From: Micromonospora sp. NBRC 110009
Lineage (GTDB): Bacteria > Actinomycetota > Actinomycetes > Mycobacteriales > Micromonosporaceae
DNA length: 64,000 bases
Reading direction: 5' to 3'
Assembly: GCF_030518795.1 (NCBI RefSeq)
Contig: NZ_CP130427.1
Location: 124,001 to 188,000, forward strand
The notes beneath the pieces are model-generated. The model was not told where the DNA came from. It saw only the letters and a program-made list of their open reading frames with translations, and ran no database searches. The position numbers and the translations under genes are program-made. This document shows, one piece after another, positions 1 through 9,475 of the stretch; the first letter of the stretch is position 1; the number at the start of each line of letters is the position of its first letter.

Positions 1-1071
1 GTGAGCGGCCTGGCGTGGGCGGCCCGGGACGTGCCGCTCCAGCTCGGCGGCCGGCTCACCGGGGCCCGGGCGGAGCGGGCGGCCCGCTCCCCGCGCTTCC
101 GGGACGGCACCTTCCACAACCCGGCGGGCACCCGCACCATGGCCGCCGACCCGGGCCGCAACCTGCTCAAGGAGCTGGTCTTCGGCAAGCAGAAGCGGCG
201 GCCCGACAGCCCCGTCCCGCTGCTGCGCCCGACCGCCGACCCGGCGCCCGCGGACGCCGGGCGGGAGCTGGCCGTCGTCTGGTACGGCCATGCCTCCGCG
301 CTGATCGAGATCGAGGGGCACCGGGTGCTGCTCGACCCGGTGTGGAGCGACCGCTGCTCCCCGTCGGCGCTGGTCGGCCCACGCCGGATCCACGAGCCGC
401 CGGTACGCCTCGACGAGCTGCCCCGCCTCGACGCCATCCTGATCTCGCACGACCACTACGACCACCTGGACATGGCGACCGTACGCGGGCTGCTCGCCCA
501 CCAGTCCGCGCCGTTCCTGGTCCCCCTCGGCGTCGGCGCCCACCTGGAGCGGTGGGGCGTGCCGGAGGAGCGGATCGTCGAGCTGGACTGGTCGGAGAGC
601 CACCGCATCGGCGGGCTGACCCTCACCGCCACCGCCGCCCAGCACTTCTCCGGCCGCGGGCTGCGCCGCGACGGGACCCTGTGGAGCTCCTGGGTGGTGG
701 CCGGGGCGCAGCGGAAGGTCTTCTACACCGGCGACTCCGGCTACTTCGACGGCTACGCGGAGATCGGCGCGGAGCACGGGCCGTTCGACGTCACGCTCAT
801 GCAGATCGGCGCGTACGACCGCGCCTGGCCGAGCATCCACATGTTCCCGGAGGAGGCGGTCGCCGCCCACCTCGACCTGCGCGGCGGGCTGTTCCTCCCG
901 GTGCACTGGGCCACCTTCAACCTGGCCCTGCACGACTGGTCGGAGCCGGTGGACCGGCTCTGGGCCGAGGCGAAGGCCCGGGACGTCCGGCTGGCGGTGC
1001 CCCGCCCCGGCGAACGGGTCGTCGTGGACGACCCGCCGCCCGTCGACGGCTGGTGGCAGGCGGTCGCCTGA
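1..1071 (+). CDS. MBL-fold metal-dependent hydrolase (NAPE-PLD/UlaG-like)
   Basis: A metallo-beta-lactamase-fold hydrolase of about 356 residues. The metal-binding motif HDHYDHLD lies at residues 150-157. A later GDSG motif near residue 245 supplies further ligands, and a conserved VHWATF segment sits near residue 303. The N-terminal stretch resembling SPRFRDGTFHNP is typical of the NAPE-PLD/RomA-like branch, whose members cleave phosphoester or lactone substrates; the true substrate cannot be told from sequence. The reading frame opens at the first base with GTG, so the real start may lie outside the window, although the length is close to full for the family. It converges on the dGTPase gene across a hairpin. 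Confidence 0.85.
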   Translation: MSGLAWAARDVPLQLGGRLTGARAERAARSPRFRDGTFHNPAGTRTMAADPGRNLLKELVFGKQKRRPDSPVPLLRPTADPAPADAGRELAVVWYGHASALIEIEGHRVLLDPVWSDRCSPSALVGPRRIHEPPVRLDELPRLDAILISHDHYDHLDMATVRGLLAHQSAPFLVPLGVGAHLERWGVPEERIVELDWSESHRIGGLTLTATAAQHFSGRGLRRDGTLWSSWVVAGAQRKVFYTGDSGYFDGYAEIGAEHGPFDVTLMQIGAYDRAWPSIHMFPEEAVAAHLDLRGGLFLPVHWATFNLALHDWSEPVDRLWAEAKARDVRLAVPRPGERVVVDDPPPVDGWWQAVA

Positions 1072-1082
1072 GCGGAAAGGAA

Positions 1083-1119
1083 GGGCCCCCGGTTAACGCC
1101 TGGCGTTGTGCAGGGGCCC
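1083..1119. terminator. Nested hairpin between convergent genes
   Basis: Outer arms GGGCCCC (1083-1089) and GGGGCCC (1113-1119) pair perfectly. Inside them AACGCC (1095-1100) and GGCGTT (1102-1107) form a second inverted repeat. It sits between two convergent stop codons, so a bidirectional terminator is the simplest reading. The doubly nested layout looks like a dispersed intergenic repeat rather than a one-off stem. Confidence 0.6.
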
Positions 1120-1131
1120 CCTCCTAACACC

Positions 1132-2643
1132 TCAGAGCACGAACGCGTCGGTCCAGAGCGCACCGGAGCGGCCGGAGAGCGCGTCCAGCATCGCCACCGC
1201 CTGGCCGTCGGTGAGCTGGGCGACGAAGTCGACGATCGCCCGGCCCCGGGCCCGGCCGATCCGGTCCGGCGTACGCGGGTGCAGCTCCGCCTCGGCCAGC
1301 TCCACCAGGTCGTGCAGCCGGCGCGGCAGCCGGGACTCCTCCTCCGGGTCGAGCAGCCACTCCCAGAGTGCCTCCACCAGCGTGCCGAGCAGCCGCGCCT
1401 GGCCCCGCTGGTGCAGCGCCAGGTCGGGGCGGGCCAGCACGAACCGGTGGTGGACGAACTTCAGCACCTGCACCTCGTGCCACTGCGCCCGGGTCAGCAG
1501 CACGTACCCGGAGCGGATGTCCGGTTCGGCGGTCACCGTGATGGCGTCGACGAACCGGGTCGACCAGCGGGCGGAGAAGCGGGCCACGTACTGCTCCGCC
1601 TCGATCGAGCCGTCGAAGGGCAGCGCCAGCAGCCCCTCCACCAGCTCCTCCCGGACGTGCTCCACCGCGGCGGCGAACGCCTCGTCGTCGGCGATCCAGG
1701 CGTCCTTGCGGTGCAGTTGCCGGCGCAGCCGCTCGATCGCCGCGCCGGGCCGCCGGCCGGCCGTGCCCAACGCCTGTTCGGTGATCGCCCGGAAGTGCCC
1801 GCTCTCCCGCTGCCAGGCCATCAGCTCGGCGGCGACGGCGCCCTGCTGGAGCACCCCGACCCGGTAGAAGTCCTCCACGTCGTGGATGGCGTACGCGATG
1901 TCGTCGGCGGTGTCCATGACCGACGCCTCGGGGGTCTGCTGCCAGTCCGGGATCCGCCCGACGAACGGCTCCCGGGCCTGCCGCAGGTCGTCCACCTCGG
2001 TCCGGTACGCGCCGAACTTCACCGACCCGCTCTCCGGGTCGTCCGGCGGGGCGGCCGCGCCACGCGGCGCCCGGTCGAGGTGCCGCGGGTGCGGGTCCGG
2101 GTGGTCCAGGCGGGTCCACGGGTACTTCAGCATCGCCGCCCGGACCGCCGCGGTCAGGTCCAGGCCGGTGGTGGCCGCGCCGCGGATCTCGGTGCTGGTG
2201 ACGATCCGGTACGACTGGGCGTTGCCCTCGAAGCCGTCGGGCAGCCCGAGCCGCTGCCGGGCCAGCCGGTCCAGCACCCGCTCCCCCAGGTGCCCGAAGG
2301 GCGGGTGGCCGAGGTCGTGGGCGAGGGCGGCGGCCTCCACCACGTCCGGGTCGCAGCCGCCGAGCTTCTCCAGCAGGTCCCGGTGCGCCGGGTCGGCGGT
2401 CAGCCGCTCGGCGATCGCCCGGGCCACCTGGGCGACCTTGAGGCTGTGGGTGAGCCGGTTGTGCACCAGCAGGCCGGACCCGCCCGGGCTGATCACCTGG
2501 GTCACCCCGTTCAGCCGGGCGAAGAACGGGGACGCGACGATCCGGTCCCGGTCGGCCCGGAACGGGCTGGCGGCCAGGTCGCCGAGCGCCCGGGCACTGC
2601 CCCCGAAGAGCCGCCGGGCCCGCGGATCCGCAGGTACGTCCAT
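1132..2643 (-). CDS. dgt: Deoxyguanosinetriphosphate triphosphohydrolase-like HD protein
   Basis: An HD-domain phosphohydrolase of 503 residues that should cleave dNTPs to deoxynucleoside plus triphosphate in the cytoplasm. Visible metal-site elements are the first histidine in NRLTHSLKV (H66), the HD pair in AHDLGHPPFGHLGE (109-110), and a later aspartate region reading MDTADDIAYAIHD. The reading frame continues upstream, but the arginine- and proline-rich extension looks non-native. The ATG at 2643 begins MDVPADPRARRLFGG, a normal family N-terminus. No clear ribosome binding site precedes it, but a TAGCGT box lies 7 nt upstream, so the mRNA may be leaderless. It is divergent from tex. Confidence 0.9.
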   Translation of the reverse strand: MDVPADPRARRLFGGSARALGDLAASPFRADRDRIVASPFFARLNGVTQVISPGGSGLLVHNRLTHSLKVAQVARAIAERLTADPAHRDLLEKLGGCDPDVVEAAALAHDLGHPPFGHLGERVLDRLARQRLGLPDGFEGNAQSYRIVTSTEIRGAATTGLDLTAAVRAAMLKYPWTRLDHPDPHPRHLDRAPRGAAAPPDDPESGSVKFGAYRTEVDDLRQAREPFVGRIPDWQQTPEASVMDTADDIAYAIHDVEDFYRVGVLQQGAVAAELMAWQRESGHFRAITEQALGTAGRRPGAAIERLRRQLHRKDAWIADDEAFAAAVEHVREELVEGLLALPFDGSIEAEQYVARFSARWSTRFVDAITVTAEPDIRSGYVLLTRAQWHEVQVLKFVHHRFVLARPDLALHQRGQARLLGTLVEALWEWLLDPEEESRLPRRLHDLVELAEAELHPRTPDRIGRARGRAIVDFVAQLTDGQAVAMLDALSGRSGALWTDAFVL

Positions 2644-2650
2644 GATCGCA

Positions 2651-2656
2651 ACGCTA
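2651..2656 (-). promoter_or_regulatory. Predicted -10 box of a leaderless promoter for dgt
   Basis: TAGCGT on the minus strand ends 7 nt before the ATG at 2643. This fits the TANNNT consensus at the spacing that puts transcription start on or next to the start codon. No Shine-Dalgarno sequence is visible. Confidence 0.4.
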
Positions 2657-2804
2657 GCGCAGCCGCCCGCCGGGCAGCGACGGGTCGGCCGCCCGGCGCC
2701 CCGTAGCGGGGCGGCGCGGCCGGCCCGGCGGGTGCGGCGTGCGGCGTCGGGGGCGGGCGGCACAATGCAGGGCGGAACCCCACCGGAGAAGGCGGATCAA
2801 GATC

Positions 2805-5234
2805 GTGACCCAGTCTGTTCATCAGCGGATCGCCGAGGAGCTCGGCGTCGCCGAACGTCAGGTGCGGGCGGCCGTGGAGCTGCTCGACGGCGGCGCCACC
2901 GTGCCGTTCATCGCCCGCTACCGCAAGGAGGCCACCGGCCTGCTCGACGACGCGCAGCTGCGCACCCTGGAGGAGCGGCTGCGCTACCTGCGCGAGCTGG
3001 ACGAGCGGCGCGCCGCGGTGCTGGAGTCCATCCGCAGCCAGGGCAAGCTCGACGAGGCCCTCGAGGCGCAGATCATGGCGGCCGACTCGAAGTCCCGGCT
3101 GGAGGACATCTACCTGCCGTACAAGCCGAAGCGGCGGACCCGGGCGCAGATCGCCCGCGAGGCCGGCCTCGAACCCCTCGCGGACACGCTGCTCGCCGAC
3201 CCGGGGCAGGACCCGAAGGCGGTCGCCGCCGGCTACGTCGACGCGGACCAGGGCGTGGCCGACCCGGCCGCCGCGCTGGAGGGCGCCCGGGCCATCCTGA
3301 TCGAGCGCTTCGCCGAGGACGCCGACCTCATCGGCACCCTGCGCGAGCAGATGTGGTCGCGGGGCCGGCTGGTCTCCCGGGTACGCGACGGCCAGGAGGC
3401 CGCCGGCGCCAAGTTCGCCGACTACTTCGACTTCGCCGAGCCGTACACCAGGCTCCCCTCGCACCGGATCCTCGCCATGTTCCGGGGCGAGAAGGAGGGC
3501 GTGCTCGACCTGACCATGGACCCGGAGGCCGAGGGCGACTCCGACGCCGTGGTCACCGGCCCGACCCGGTACGAGGCCGCGATCGCCGGCCGGTTCGGCG
3601 TCACCGACCAGGGGCGCCCCGCCGACCGGTGGTTGGCGGACACGGTGCGCTGGGCCTGGCGTACCCGGATCCTCATCCACCTCGGGGCCGACCTGCGGAT
3701 GCGGCTCTGGCAGGCGGCCGAGGAGGAGGCCGTCCGGGTCTTCGCCACCAACCTGCGCGACCTGCTGCTCGCGGCGCCCGCCGGTGCCCGCCCGACCATG
3801 GGCCTGGACCCGGGCCTGCGCACCGGGGTGAAGGTGGCCGTGGTCGACGCCACCGGCAAGGTGGTCGCCACGCACACGATCTACCCGCACGAGCCGCGCC
3901 GGCAGTGGGACGCCGCCATCGACATCCTGGCGAAGCTGGCCGGGACGCACGGCGTGGAGCTGGTCGCCATCGGCAACGGCACGGCCAGCCGGGAGACCGA
4001 CAAGCTGGCCGGCGACCTGATCAAGCGGCACCCGGAGCTGAAGCTCACCAAGGTGGTGGTCTCCGAGGCGGGCGCCTCGGTCTACTCCGCCTCCGCCTAC
4101 GCGTCGCAGGAGCTGCCCGGGCTGGACGTGTCGCTGCGCGGCGCGGTCTCGATCGCCCGCCGCCTCCAGGACCCGCTCGCCGAGCTGGTCAAGATCGACC
4201 CGCGCTCGATCGGGGTCGGGCAGTACCAGCACGACCTGTCCGAGGTGAAGCTGTCCCGCTCCCTCGACGCCGTGGTCGAGGACTGCGTGAACGCGGTCGG
4301 CGTGGACGTCAACACCGCGTCCGCGCCGCTGCTCACCCGGGTCTCCGGCATCGGCGCCGGGCTGGCGGAGAACATCGTGCTGCACCGGGACGCCAACGGG
4401 CCGTTCCGCACCCGGGCCGAGCTGAAGAAGGTGGCCCGGCTCGGGCCGAAGGCGTTCGAGCAGTGCGCCGGCTTCCTGCGCATCCCCGGTGGCGACGACC
4501 CGCTCGACTCGTCCAGCGTGCACCCCGAGGCCTACCCGGTGGTGCGCCGGATCCTCGCCCACACCGGGCAGGACCTGCGCGCGCTGATCGGCAGGTCGGC
4601 CCTGCTGCGCGGGCTCAGGGCGACCGAGTTCGTCGACGACACCTTCGGCCTGCCCACCGTGACCGACATCCTGGCCGAGCTGGAGAAGCCCGGTCGCGAC
4701 CCGCGCCCGGAGTTCCGGACGGCGACGTTCGTCGAGGGCGTCGAGAAGATCAGTGACCTGGTCCCCGGCATGCTGCTGGAGGGCGTGGTGACCAACGTGG
4801 CGGCGTTCGGCGCGTTCGTCGATGTGGGGGTGCACCAGGACGGGCTGGTGCACGTGTCGGCCATGTCGAACACGTTCGTGAAGGACCCGCGGGACGTGGT
4901 GAAGTCCGGCGACGTGGTCCGGGTCAAGGTGCTCGACGTGGACGTGCCGCGCAAGCGGATCTCGTTGACCCTGCGGTTGGACGACGAGTCGCCCGCCGGC
5001 GGTGGCCGCCGCCCGCAGGGCGACGGCGCCCGCCGTGAACGCGGCGGCGGGGACCGGGGCGGTCCGGGCGGCGGGGCGCGCGGGGACCAGGGCGGCCGCG
5101 CCGGTCAGGGCGGCGGGTCCCGCGGCGACCGGGGCGGCTCGCGCGGCGGGCCGCAGCAGCGCCAGGGCCGCGGCGAGTCGGCCCCGGCCAACGGTGCGAT
5201 GGCCGAGGCGCTGCGCCGCGCCGGACTGGCCTGA
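2805..5234 (+). CDS. tex: Tex family RNA-binding transcription accessory protein
   Basis: A protein of 809 residues with the full Tex architecture. It has an N-terminal helical region, a YqgF/RNase H-like domain beginning near residue 332 ([13 protein letters not shown]), helix-hairpin-helix segments around 490-560, and a C-terminal S1 domain at about 653-722 ([20 protein letters not shown]). Tex binds nucleic acid and acts as a transcription or RNA quality factor. After the S1 domain comes a glycine/arginine-rich tail of about 80 residues (repeated RGG/GDRGG), longer than in most Tex proteins and probably a disordered RNA-binding extension. The GTG at 2805 is chosen because GGAGAAGG lies about 12 nt upstream and the protein then starts [13 protein letters not shown]. 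Confidence 0.95.
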   Translation: MTQSVHQRIAEELGVAERQVRAAVELLDGGATVPFIARYRKEATGLLDDAQLRTLEERLRYLRELDERRAAVLESIRSQGKLDEALEAQIMAADSKSRLEDIYLPYKPKRRTRAQIAREAGLEPLADTLLADPGQDPKAVAAGYVDADQGVADPAAALEGARAILIERFAEDADLIGTLREQMWSRGRLVSRVRDGQEAAGAKFADYFDFAEPYTRLPSHRILAMFRGEKEGVLDLTMDPEAEGDSDAVVTGPTRYEAAIAGRFGVTDQGRPADRWLADTVRWAWRTRILIHLGADLRMRLWQAAEEEAVRVFATNLRDLLLAAPAGARPTMGLDPGLRTGVKVAVVDATGKVVATHTIYPHEPRRQWDAAIDILAKLAGTHGVELVAIGNGTASRETDKLAGDLIKRHPELKLTKVVVSEAGASVYSASAYASQELPGLDVSLRGAVSIARRLQDPLAELVKIDPRSIGVGQYQHDLSEVKLSRSLDAVVEDCVNAVGVDVNTASAPLLTRVSGIGAGLAENIVLHRDANGPFRTRAELKKVARLGPKAFEQCAGFLRIPGGDDPLDSSSVHPEAYPVVRRILAHTGQDLRALIGRSALLRGLRATEFVDDTFGLPTVTDILAELEKPGRDPRPEFRTATFVEGVEKISDLVPGMLLEGVVTNVAAFGAFVDVGVHQDGLVHVSAMSNTFVKDPRDVVKSGDVVRVKVLDVDVPRKRISLTLRLDDESPAGGGRRPQGDGARRERGGGDRGGPGGGARGDQGGRAGQGGGSRGDRGGSRGGPQQRQGRGESAPANGAMAEALRRAGLA

Positions 5235-5309
5235 CGGGTCGCCACGACACCGGGCGAGGGTGGGTGGTGGCGGCCCACGCAGTCCCGGCTCGCCTGATCT
5301 ACCGGGCAG

Positions 5310-5344
5310 GGCCCCGGGCGCACCGTCAAGGTGCGTCCGGGGCC
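5310..5344. terminator. Bidirectional hairpin terminator between tex and the LCP gene
   Basis: Arms at 5310-5324 and 5330-5344 pair over 15 bp with one G-T wobble and a GTCAA loop. The hairpin lies between two convergent genes. No U-tract follows. Confidence 0.65.
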
Positions 5345-5362
5345 AGCCTTGTCCGGGCTCGC

Positions 5363-6457
5363 TTAGTTCGGCACGTTGCGGGCGTCGGGGTGCTCCGCCA
5401 GCCACTCGTCCATGGTGTCGTTCTTGACCGCCGTGAAGAGCTTGGTCGACGCTGCAGGGTCGGGGAAGATCACGCTCTGGTCGCCGACCATGCCCGTGCC
5501 CGTGGTCGGGCTGGTCAACATGGTCAGGTTTTCGGCGCTGATCTCACGCAGGGCCCAGATCGTGTCGAAGACCTGCAGGTCCTGATCCACCTGCACGGCG
5601 CCGGCGGTCGTCCGGAGGAAGTCGTTGAGCTGCCCGGGGTTCGTCAGGACTCCCGTACGGCTCGCCTTCTGCATCACCGCGCTGATGATGGCCTGTTGGT
5701 GGCGCATCCGGCTGTAGTCCCCGTCGGCGAACTGCTTGCGCTCCCGCGCGTAGAAGAGGGCGAGTGCACTGTCCATGTGCTGGACGCCCGGCTGATAGGC
5801 CCGTCCGTCATAGGTGAAGGCACGGTCGACCTTGACATCCGCCCCGCCCAGCACGTCGATGACCCTTCCGAAGCCGGCGAAGTCCACCAGGACGACGTGA
5901 TCGACCCGCACTCCGGTGAATCCCTCTATGGTCCGGACCAGCAGCGGCGTCCCACCCCAGGCGTACGCGGCATTGATCTTGGCCTTCCGCGGACCTCCGC
6001 CGTCCTCGGGCAGGGACGCCGGGATGGTGGTCCAGGTGTCCCGCGGAATCGAGATGACCTGCGCCTGGTTCCGGCTGTGCGGCACGTGGACCAGCATGAT
6101 GGTGTCGGTACGGGAGACCATGTCGCCCGGCTCGGACTGGTCTTTGCCGACCACCAGGAAGTTGAGCGCGGAATCCGCGGCCCGTACAGGTCGCTGCCCC
6201 TCCTGCAGCCCGGTGAAGGCGTCCACCTTCTGGACCTGCTTCTCCAGTGACCGCACATAGAGCCATCCGCCGACCCCACCGCCGCCGGTCAACAACGCCA
6301 GCACGACGACGACGAACATCGTTACCCGGGCCCACCGGCTCCGCGGTAACCACCGCCGCGGCCGCCGACCGGTGTCGTCGCCCCTCGGGTTCCACGGTGG
6401 TCGGGGCGATCGCCCGATCTCGCCGGAATGCACCTGGTCAACCATGAATCCAGACAT
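5363..6457 (-). CDS. LCP (LytR-CpsA-Psr) family cell-wall glycopolymer ligase
   Basis: A single-pass membrane protein of about 364 residues. A basic, proline-rich cytoplasmic N-terminus precedes one membrane helix (MFVVVVLALLTGGGGVGGWL), followed by an extracytoplasmic LCP domain that starts near FLVVGKDQSE and includes SRTDTIMLVHV, ISIPRDTWTTIP and the INAAYAWGG region. LCP enzymes move polyprenyl-linked glycopolymers onto peptidoglycan. It borders a polysaccharide locus, so attaching that polymer is its likely job. ATG at 6457 or at 6445 are both possible; a TAATGT box lies 8 nt before the second. It is divergent from the next gene with only about 40 nt between them. Confidence 0.9.
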   Translation of the reverse strand: MSGFMVDQVHSGEIGRSPRPPWNPRGDDTGRRPRRWLPRSRWARVTMFVVVVLALLTGGGGVGGWLYVRSLEKQVQKVDAFTGLQEGQRPVRAADSALNFLVVGKDQSEPGDMVSRTDTIMLVHVPHSRNQAQVISIPRDTWTTIPASLPEDGGGPRKAKINAAYAWGGTPLLVRTIEGFTGVRVDHVVLVDFAGFGRVIDVLGGADVKVDRAFTYDGRAYQPGVQHMDSALALFYARERKQFADGDYSRMRHQQAIISAVMQKASRTGVLTNPGQLNDFLRTTAGAVQVDQDLQVFDTIWALREISAENLTMLTSPTTGTGMVGDQSVIFPDPAASTKLFTAVKNDTMDEWLAEHPDARNVPN

Positions 6458-6494
6458 TAGTCCATAAAGGCGCAGCAATCAGTCGAGTCAGTAA

Positions 6495-6983
6495 ATGTCC
6501 GCGACGGCTCCGCGAGAGACGGGGCGGGAGCGCGTCGCGTACCGTCCAGACGTGGTGGACGACGGCCCGACCTGGCACGAGCAGCGGCAGCGGGCCGTGC
6601 GGGCACACGCAGCCGCCGAGAAGCGACGGCGCGCGGCCGAACAGGCCGAGGCTGCGGCACTCGTCGCCCGATTCGCGGCCGAAGCGACCCGGCGCGGCCT
6701 GCGCACCGTGCCCCTGGCCGCCCATCCCTACCACGGCCCCGGCCGCTACCGGACCCGGCTGACCGGCTGGTACATCGACCGGGCCAGGTCCCGAGCCGTC
6801 GGTGCCGACGGGCGGTTCTACCTGCTGATCGTCCCCGCCAGCCTGCGTGCCCGGCTGTTCGGCGCCGACCCGCAACCCCAACCACCGCCGCTGGTCATCG
6901 GCGCGGGCGGTCGGGACGGCGAGTCCGTTCCCCTGCGGACGCTGCTTGATCGTCGGCTGGCAGCCGGGGACGCCTGGGAGTGA
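6495..6983 (+). CDS. Conserved-looking hypothetical protein
   Basis: A 162-residue protein not recognised as a known family. Residues about 28-62 form a strongly charged Ala/Arg/Glu-rich helix (HEQRQRAVRAHAAAEKRRR). A compact segment follows, with PYHGPGRYRTRLTGWYIDR and RFYLLIVPASLRARLFG, and the protein ends in an acidic tail. There is no signal peptide or membrane segment. Third-position GC is typical of real genes here. An alternative GTG lies near 6552. Its 3' end overlaps the 3' end of the convergent DUF389 gene by 89 nt. Function unknown. Confidence 0.6.
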   Translation: MSATAPRETGRERVAYRPDVVDDGPTWHEQRQRAVRAHAAAEKRRRAAEQAEAAALVARFAAEATRRGLRTVPLAAHPYHGPGRYRTRLTGWYIDRARSRAVGADGRFYLLIVPASLRARLFGADPQPQPPPLVIGAGGRDGESVPLRTLLDRRLAAGDAWE

Positions 6984-7920
6984 TCGACCCGGTGGTCCGG
7001 CGTGCCACGTTCCACCACCACAGCTGCTGCACGGCCAGCGTCACCAGGCCGGCGAGGACGATCGCGCAGAGGTTGATGACCAACTGGAGCGCGGACCCGG
7101 CCGCCTCGCGCCAGACCCCGTACGCCGCTGCGACGGCGACGTTCGCGGCGGCCGGCACGGTGGTGACCGAGATCAGCACGCCGACCAGGGAGCCGGACTT
7201 CTTCGAGGTGAGGGAGAGCATGCCGGCGACCCCGGCCAGCAGACCGACCACCCAGGAGAGCGCGTCCGGCCGCCAGATGAAATCGGTCAGGGGCCGCTCG
7301 GCGAGCAGCATCTGCCGGCTGACGAGACCAGCGGCGGTGAGCGCCCAGGTGCTCAGCACCGTGGCGAGCATGGCGACCAGGAACCCGACCACGAGGGCTT
7401 GCACCGACCGGAGGGTGATCTTCGCCTTGCGCCGCAGCAGCGCGACGCAGAGCGCGGCGAGCGGACCGAACTCGGGGCCGACCACCATCGCACCGACGAT
7501 GAGGATGGGCTGGTCGAGCAGCACGCCGATCCCGGCGATCATGGTGGCGACCACGATCAGGACCAGGTAGGTCCCGGAGAGCTCCGTCTGCTCACCGGTC
7601 TTCGCGGCGATCTCGTCCCACACCAGCGCATCCGCGCCGCTGCCCGGAGCCTCGCGGGCGGCGCGGTCGGCGGCGGCCGACAGGGTCAACTCCACATCGT
7701 CGGCGGCGATCCCACCGGCGGCCTCGACCCCCAACTGCCGGAGTCCGTGCAACACGCCGTCCGCACTCTCCCGCACCACGTCGCAGAGGATCAGGTCGCC
7801 CGCGGGCTGGCGGCCGGCACCGTTGAGCACGGCCAGGTGGGTGACCCCGGGATCCGCTGCCAGCAGGTCGGCCACCATCGCCGACTGGTCGGCGGGCGCG
7901 ATGATCCTCAGGTGCAGCAT
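6895..7920 (-). CDS. DUF389 family integral membrane protein
   Basis: A 341-residue protein. A soluble N-terminal domain (about 1-110, starting MLHLRIIAPADQ) is followed by six or so hydrophobic segments between about 117 and 305, including the signature IVGAMVVGPEFGPLAAL (141-157) and SLVGVLISVTTVPAAANVAVA (244-264). This is the DUF389 (TIGR00341-like) architecture; no transported substrate is established. The ATG at 7920 directly follows GGGGGAGG. The C-terminal region is cytoplasmic, basic and low in complexity, and it covers the 89-nt antisense overlap with the previous gene. Confidence 0.85.
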   Translation of the reverse strand: MLHLRIIAPADQSAMVADLLAADPGVTHLAVLNGAGRQPAGDLILCDVVRESADGVLHGLRQLGVEAAGGIAADDVELTLSAAADRAAREAPGSGADALVWDEIAAKTGEQTELSGTYLVLIVVATMIAGIGVLLDQPILIVGAMVVGPEFGPLAALCVALLRRKAKITLRSVQALVVGFLVAMLATVLSTWALTAAGLVSRQMLLAERPLTDFIWRPDALSWVVGLLAGVAGMLSLTSKKSGSLVGVLISVTTVPAAANVAVAAAYGVWREAAGSALQLVINLCAIVLAGLVTLAVQQLWWWNVARRTTGSITPRRPRLPADDQAASAGERTRRPDRPRR

Positions 7921-8236
7921 GCCTCCCCCATCCGCCGGTCGGCGACATCGTGGTCGGCCCACTCTACGGGGCAGTTTTCCTGGGCATCGAACATCGACTC
8001 GGCCACCCCCAGCCAGCGCCCACCGTGGACGGTCGCCGCGCCAGGGAAGTCTCCCTTATCCCACCAAAGCCTGCGATACCGCCACGGATCGACGCGCCCC
8101 TCGTTAGCCTCAACAGAACATTTCGGCGGATCGGACGCGCAGGCCCGAACCGCACACTGAGTGCCGGATGCCCTCGATCCCCTACCCGCCGGTTGCGCGG
8201 GCGACCGGCGTTCGCACCCACCAAGGAGTCTGTCCC
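7921..8236. promoter_or_regulatory. Divergent intergenic region between DUF389 and aminotransferase genes
   Basis: No convincing gene in these 316 nt. Two inverted repeats are visible: AGGGA/TCCCT around 8042-8055, and CGCCGGT/ACCGGCG at about 8187-8210 with a 10-nt loop. The second lies just before the AAGGAG ribosome binding site at 8223-8228, so it could act in the leader of the downstream operon. No convincing -10/-35 pair was found. Confidence 0.3.
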
Positions 8237-9427
8237 GTGACCGATCCGGTGCTCCTGTCGCCGCCCGATGTCGGCCCGCTGGAGGAGTCGTACGTCCTGG
8301 ACGCGCTCCGATCCGGATGGGTGGCGCCGGTGGGGCCGCACGTGGCGGCGTTCGAACGCGAGGTCGCCCAACGGGTCGGCTGCGGGCACGCGGTTGCGCT
8401 GGCCTCGGGCACCGCCGGTCTGCACCTGGCCCTGCTCGCGCTCGGCGCCGGGCCCGGGGATGTCGTCGTGGTGCCCACGCTGACCTTCGTGGCGACGGCC
8501 AACGCCGTGCGGTACACGGGCGCGGAACCGGTCTTCGTCGACTGCGAGCCGACGACGGGCAACCTCGATCCCGCGCTGCTGCACGACCTGCTCCGTGACC
8601 TCCGCCGGCAGGGACGCCGGGTGGCGGCCGTGATGCCGGTGGACATGTTCGGAGCGTGCGCGGACTACGCCCGGATCCTGCCGGTGTGCGCCGAGGCAGA
8701 GGTGGCGGTCGTGGAGGATGCCGCCGAGGCGCTGGGGTCCGTTCGGGACGGCCGCGCCGCCGGCTCGTTCGGCCGCGCCGGGGTGCTCTCCTTCAACGGC
8801 AACAAGATCATGACGACCTCCGGCGGCGGCATGCTGTTGTCCGACGACGCCGAGCTGACCGCCCGCTGCCGCTACCTGTCGACCCAGGCTCGCCAGCCGG
8901 TTCCGTACTACGAACACACCGAGGTGGGCTTCAACTACCGGCTGAGCAACGTGCTCGCCGCACTGGGCCGGGCCCAGCTGCGCCGGTTGGACGACATGGT
9001 GACGAGGCGGCGACAGTTGCGGGAGCGCTACGCGAAGCTCTTCGCCGCCGTCCCCGGCGTCCGGCTGCTCGCCGACCAGGACCCGGGCGCCAACTGCTGG
9101 CTCACCACCATCATCGTCGACCCGGTTGTCGCCGGGTGGCGGGCCGGGGAACTCGCCGCACACCTCGGCGCCCACCGAATCGAAACCCGTCCGGTGTGGA
9201 AGCCGATGCACCTGCAGCCGGTCTTCGCCGGCGCCGGTGCACGGCTGACCGGGGCGGCCGAACGGCTCTTCGCCGACGGCCTCAACCTGCCCAGCGGCTC
9301 CGCGATGAGCGAGGGCCAGGTTGTCCACGTCCTTGACCGGATCGAAGACTTCCTGTCGGCCCGCTCCGAGCGACTCCCTCTCCTGATAGAACCAGAACGA
9401 TTTGCCCAGGCGCCGGAGAAGCACTAG
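8237..9427 (+). CDS. DegT/DnrJ/EryC1/StrS PLP-dependent sugar aminotransferase
   Basis: A 396-residue aminotransferase of the family that transaminates 4-keto or 3-keto nucleotide sugars. Visible features are ASGTAGLHL (56-64) for phosphate binding, VEDAAEALG (159-167) for the cofactor ring, and the Schiff-base lysine in FNGNKIMTTSGGG (K190). The sequence style, especially the region around the active lysine, resembles PglE/PerA-type enzymes acting on UDP-4-keto-6-deoxy-HexNAc. The FlaA1-type dehydratase at 22829 could supply that substrate. GTG at 8237 is preferred because AAGGAG lies 8 nt upstream. It probably starts the plus-strand run with the FemAB-like gene 48 nt downstream. Confidence 0.9.
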   Translation: MTDPVLLSPPDVGPLEESYVLDALRSGWVAPVGPHVAAFEREVAQRVGCGHAVALASGTAGLHLALLALGAGPGDVVVVPTLTFVATANAVRYTGAEPVFVDCEPTTGNLDPALLHDLLRDLRRQGRRVAAVMPVDMFGACADYARILPVCAEAEVAVVEDAAEALGSVRDGRAAGSFGRAGVLSFNGNKIMTTSGGGMLLSDDAELTARCRYLSTQARQPVPYYEHTEVGFNYRLSNVLAALGRAQLRRLDDMVTRRRQLRERYAKLFAAVPGVRLLADQDPGANCWLTTIIVDPVVAGWRAGELAAHLGAHRIETRPVWKPMHLQPVFAGAGARLTGAAERLFADGLNLPSGSAMSEGQVVHVLDRIEDFLSARSERLPLLIEPERFAQAPEKH

Positions 9428-9475
9428 CTGACCCACGGGGGTGAGGGTGCGGCCGGAGGAAGGACGGTTGCTACG

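Noticed and set aside
2511-5405. A minus-strand open frame of 964 codons opposite tex
   Set aside because: It is antisense to the clear Tex domains and has biased composition only.
8080-8230. Possible small gene before the aminotransferase
   Set aside because: Candidate frames in this stretch lack a ribosome binding site and have no recognisable product; the region fits an untranslated leader better.
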